This document shows positions 7,273 to 8,463 of a stretch of 8,463 nucleotides of DNA, piece by piece. The stretch comes from an uncultured Treponema sp. (GTDB lineage: Bacteria > Spirochaetota > Spirochaetia > Treponematales > Treponemataceae): contig CALBGU010000147.1 of assembly GCA_937893155.1 (NCBI GenBank), forward strand, positions 1-8,463, in the 5' to 3' direction. The notes under the pieces are model-generated. The model made no database searches, was not told where the DNA came from, and saw only the letters and a program-made list of their open reading frames with translations. The first letter of the stretch is position 1, and every line of letters starts with the position of its first letter. The translations under genes and the position numbers were made by a program.

Positions 7273-7605
7273 TTAAATCTGCAATTCTTTGTAGAAGCCC
7301 TGAATGACATCAGCAGATTTTTGCAAAAGTGCTTTTTCGTCTTCGGCAAGTTTGATTTCAACCACTTCTTTCGCGCCGTTTTTATTGATAATCGTCGGCA
7401 CGCTCAAGAACATATTGTTCAATCCATATTCGCCGTTCAAACCGACGCTGACAGGCAAAATGCGGTTTTCGTTAAACAGAATCGACTTGATGATTGCCGT
7501 GGCACTCGAAGCAATGCCGTAGCAGGTGTTTCCCTTTCGGCTAAAGATGTCCCAGCCCGCCTGTTTTGTGCGCTGGAGCAGTTCTTCTTTTGTGATGTCT
7601 TTCGT
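7273..7605 (-). pseudogene. ldh: C-terminal remnant of L-lactate dehydrogenase, read as the tail of tilS
   Basis: About 108 residues correspond to the last third of L-lactate dehydrogenase. The segment keeps the KGxT motif, whose threonine contacts substrate in the family, and the complete natural C-terminus. It lacks the N-terminal NAD-binding Rossmann fold, the mobile loop arginine and the catalytic Asp/Arg/His residues, so it cannot be a lactate dehydrogenase. The 5' limit is approximate, placed where TilS-like sequence (DVFADN) gives way to the LDH helix TKDITKEELLQRTKQAGWDI. The downstream terminator was probably that of the original ldh gene. Confidence 0.75.
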
Positions 7606-8463
7606 GCGGTCGGCGTTGTCGGCAAAAACATCAGAAAGATTCTTGTATTTTCCATCTACTGTTTTTACCAAATCCCCCGTAACAGCACTACGAACAAGAA
7701 AAGGCGGGCGAAGCAAAAAAGAGATTTTCCCGTTCGCAGAGGAATTTTCATTGGGATTTTTTCCTTCAAATACAAGTCTCACAACTCCGGATTTATAAGA
7801 ATCTTCCGTGCAAACGATTAAATTTCCGATTTCCACCCTTTCGCCGCTTTTTTTGAACAAAAACGAAAATCCTCTATCAATCATATTTTTTGAGACGGAC
7901 AAGCCTTTTTCACACACGATGATTTCAAGCCATTCCGAGCCGATCGAAACCGTCACATTCTCAAATGAAATTTCTTCTGATTTTTGATTCTTCCATGAGC
8001 TGACCTCCTCAAACAACGAAAAAGGAAAACGCAAGCCGAAGCCGATTTCATTCAGCGCGGAAAAAAACACGCGCCTCTGAATAGCAGGCTCAAGCGAAAA
8101 AAAAGACTCTCTCGCAAAACAAATTTTTTTCTTGTCATCTGCCTGAATCTGCTTAGCACGAAGCGCGTCAAATTCATGTCTGATTTGACTTTCAGCCGCC
8201 CCATGCAAGAATTCCTCATCATCCGAGGATTTTTTTGCCCCCGAAAGAACAGCCCCCTGCCATCCTGGAAAATTTTCGTTCAAAACAGGAACGAGCCGAT
8301 TCCGTACCTTGTTCCGAAGATATTTCGTGTCAAAATTGGTCGCGTCTGTCCGCCAATCTTGATTTTTTCCGATTAAATATGACTCAATTTCCGCACGGGA
8401 AATATCAAGCAGAGGCCGAATAAATTTTCTGCGCCGACATTTGATTCCGCCCATGCCCTCAGT
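7273..8463 (-). CDS. tilS: tRNA(Ile)-lysidine synthetase, fused in frame to an L-lactate dehydrogenase C-terminus (5' end outside the window)
   Basis: TilS converts the wobble cytidine of tRNA-Ile(CAU) to lysidine using ATP and lysine. Only its later part is here; the frame continues off the window edge (TEGMGG), so the ATP-binding SGGxDS region is outside. Visible TilS landmarks, counting from the Met at 8454, are RPLLDISRAEIESYL (13-27), the conserved YLRNKVRNRLVP block (45-56) and a TilS C-terminal domain around LLRPPFLVRSAVTGDLV (247-263) and LSDVF (273-277). From about residue 286 to 393 the protein changes to an L-lactate dehydrogenase C-terminus: KGNTCYGIASS, LPVSVGLNGEYGL, FLSVPTIINKNG, and the ending KSADVIQGFYKELQI. 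The usual TilS tail is missing. There is no stop or frameshift at the join. The gene looks intact as a chimera; whether the hybrid works as TilS, which is normally essential, cannot be read from sequence. A cloning or assembly join is an alternative. Confidence 0.85.
   Translation of the reverse strand, partial: TEGMGGIKCRRRKFIRPLLDISRAEIESYLIGKNQDWRTDATNFDTKYLRNKVRNRLVPVLNENFPGWQGAVLSGAKKSSDDEEFLHGAAESQIRHEFDALRAKQIQADDKKKICFARESFFSLEPAIQRRVFFSALNEIGFGLRFPFSLFEEVSSWKNQKSEEISFENVTVSIGSEWLEIIVCEKGLSVSKNMIDRGFSFLFKKSGERVEIGNLIVCTEDSYKSGVVRLVFEGKNPNENSSANGKISFLLRPPFLVRSAVTGDLVKTVDGKYKNLSDVFADNADRTKDITKEELLQRTKQAGWDIFSRKGNTCYGIASSATAIIKSILFNENRILPVSVGLNGEYGLNNMFLSVPTIINKNGAKEVVEIKLAEDEKALLQKSADVIQGFYKELQI

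Noticed and set aside
7055..7276. Plus-strand open frame rich in Arg, Lys and Ser across the same array
   Set aside because: It is a translation of repeat DNA and the terminator; it overlaps the end of tilS-ldh and has no start signals.

Overview
The window reads as a spirochaete chromosome segment, most likely a Treponema. This is an inference from gene content (cytosolic NtrB-like kinase with an NtrC-like sigma-54 activator, dUTPase, an LptF/LptG permease pair, an L-lactate dehydrogenase remnant) and from the mixed, moderate GC. It was not checked against any database. Every gene I accept lies on the minus strand, so transcription runs from high to low coordinates. Plus-strand open frames are shadows.

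In transcription order: (1) 8463-7273, the 3' part of tilS, running in frame into the C-terminal third of an L-lactate dehydrogenase and closed by a strong intrinsic terminator (7216-7250). (2) 7215-6991, a non-coding stretch with a 23-bp tandem repeat array and hairpins. (3) A sigma-70-like promoter (6963-6990) and an NtrB-type histidine kinase (6944-5649). (4) A repeat block (5660-5385) with 17-bp and 41-bp tandem repeats. (5) A DUF1016/YhcG-type PDDEXK nuclease (5362-4328), visibly AT-richer than its neighbours, ending in a second 17-bp repeat block (4339-4311). (6) An NtrC-type response regulator (4267-2921), then dut (2871-2425) and two LptF/LptG-family permeases (2420-1293 and 1296-220) packed as one likely operon. 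(7) Another 41-bp-period repeat array (about 60-205) after the last gene.

The kinase and regulator would make a cytosolic two-component pair driving sigma-54 transcription. dut cleans the nucleotide pool. The permease pair would form the membrane part of a lipid or glycolipid exporter.

Two things stand out. First, the TilS-LDH chimera, in which tilS has lost its own 3' end and uses the ldh stop and apparently the ldh terminator. Second, the nuclease gene sits between a kinase and regulator that would normally be adjacent. It is bracketed by identical 12-base repeat cores, TCAACGCAGTTG, and these cores also encode the last residues and stop (Q-L-R-stop) of both the kinase and the nuclease. 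This looks like a repeat-bounded cassette that could be gained or lost without disturbing the kinase reading frame.
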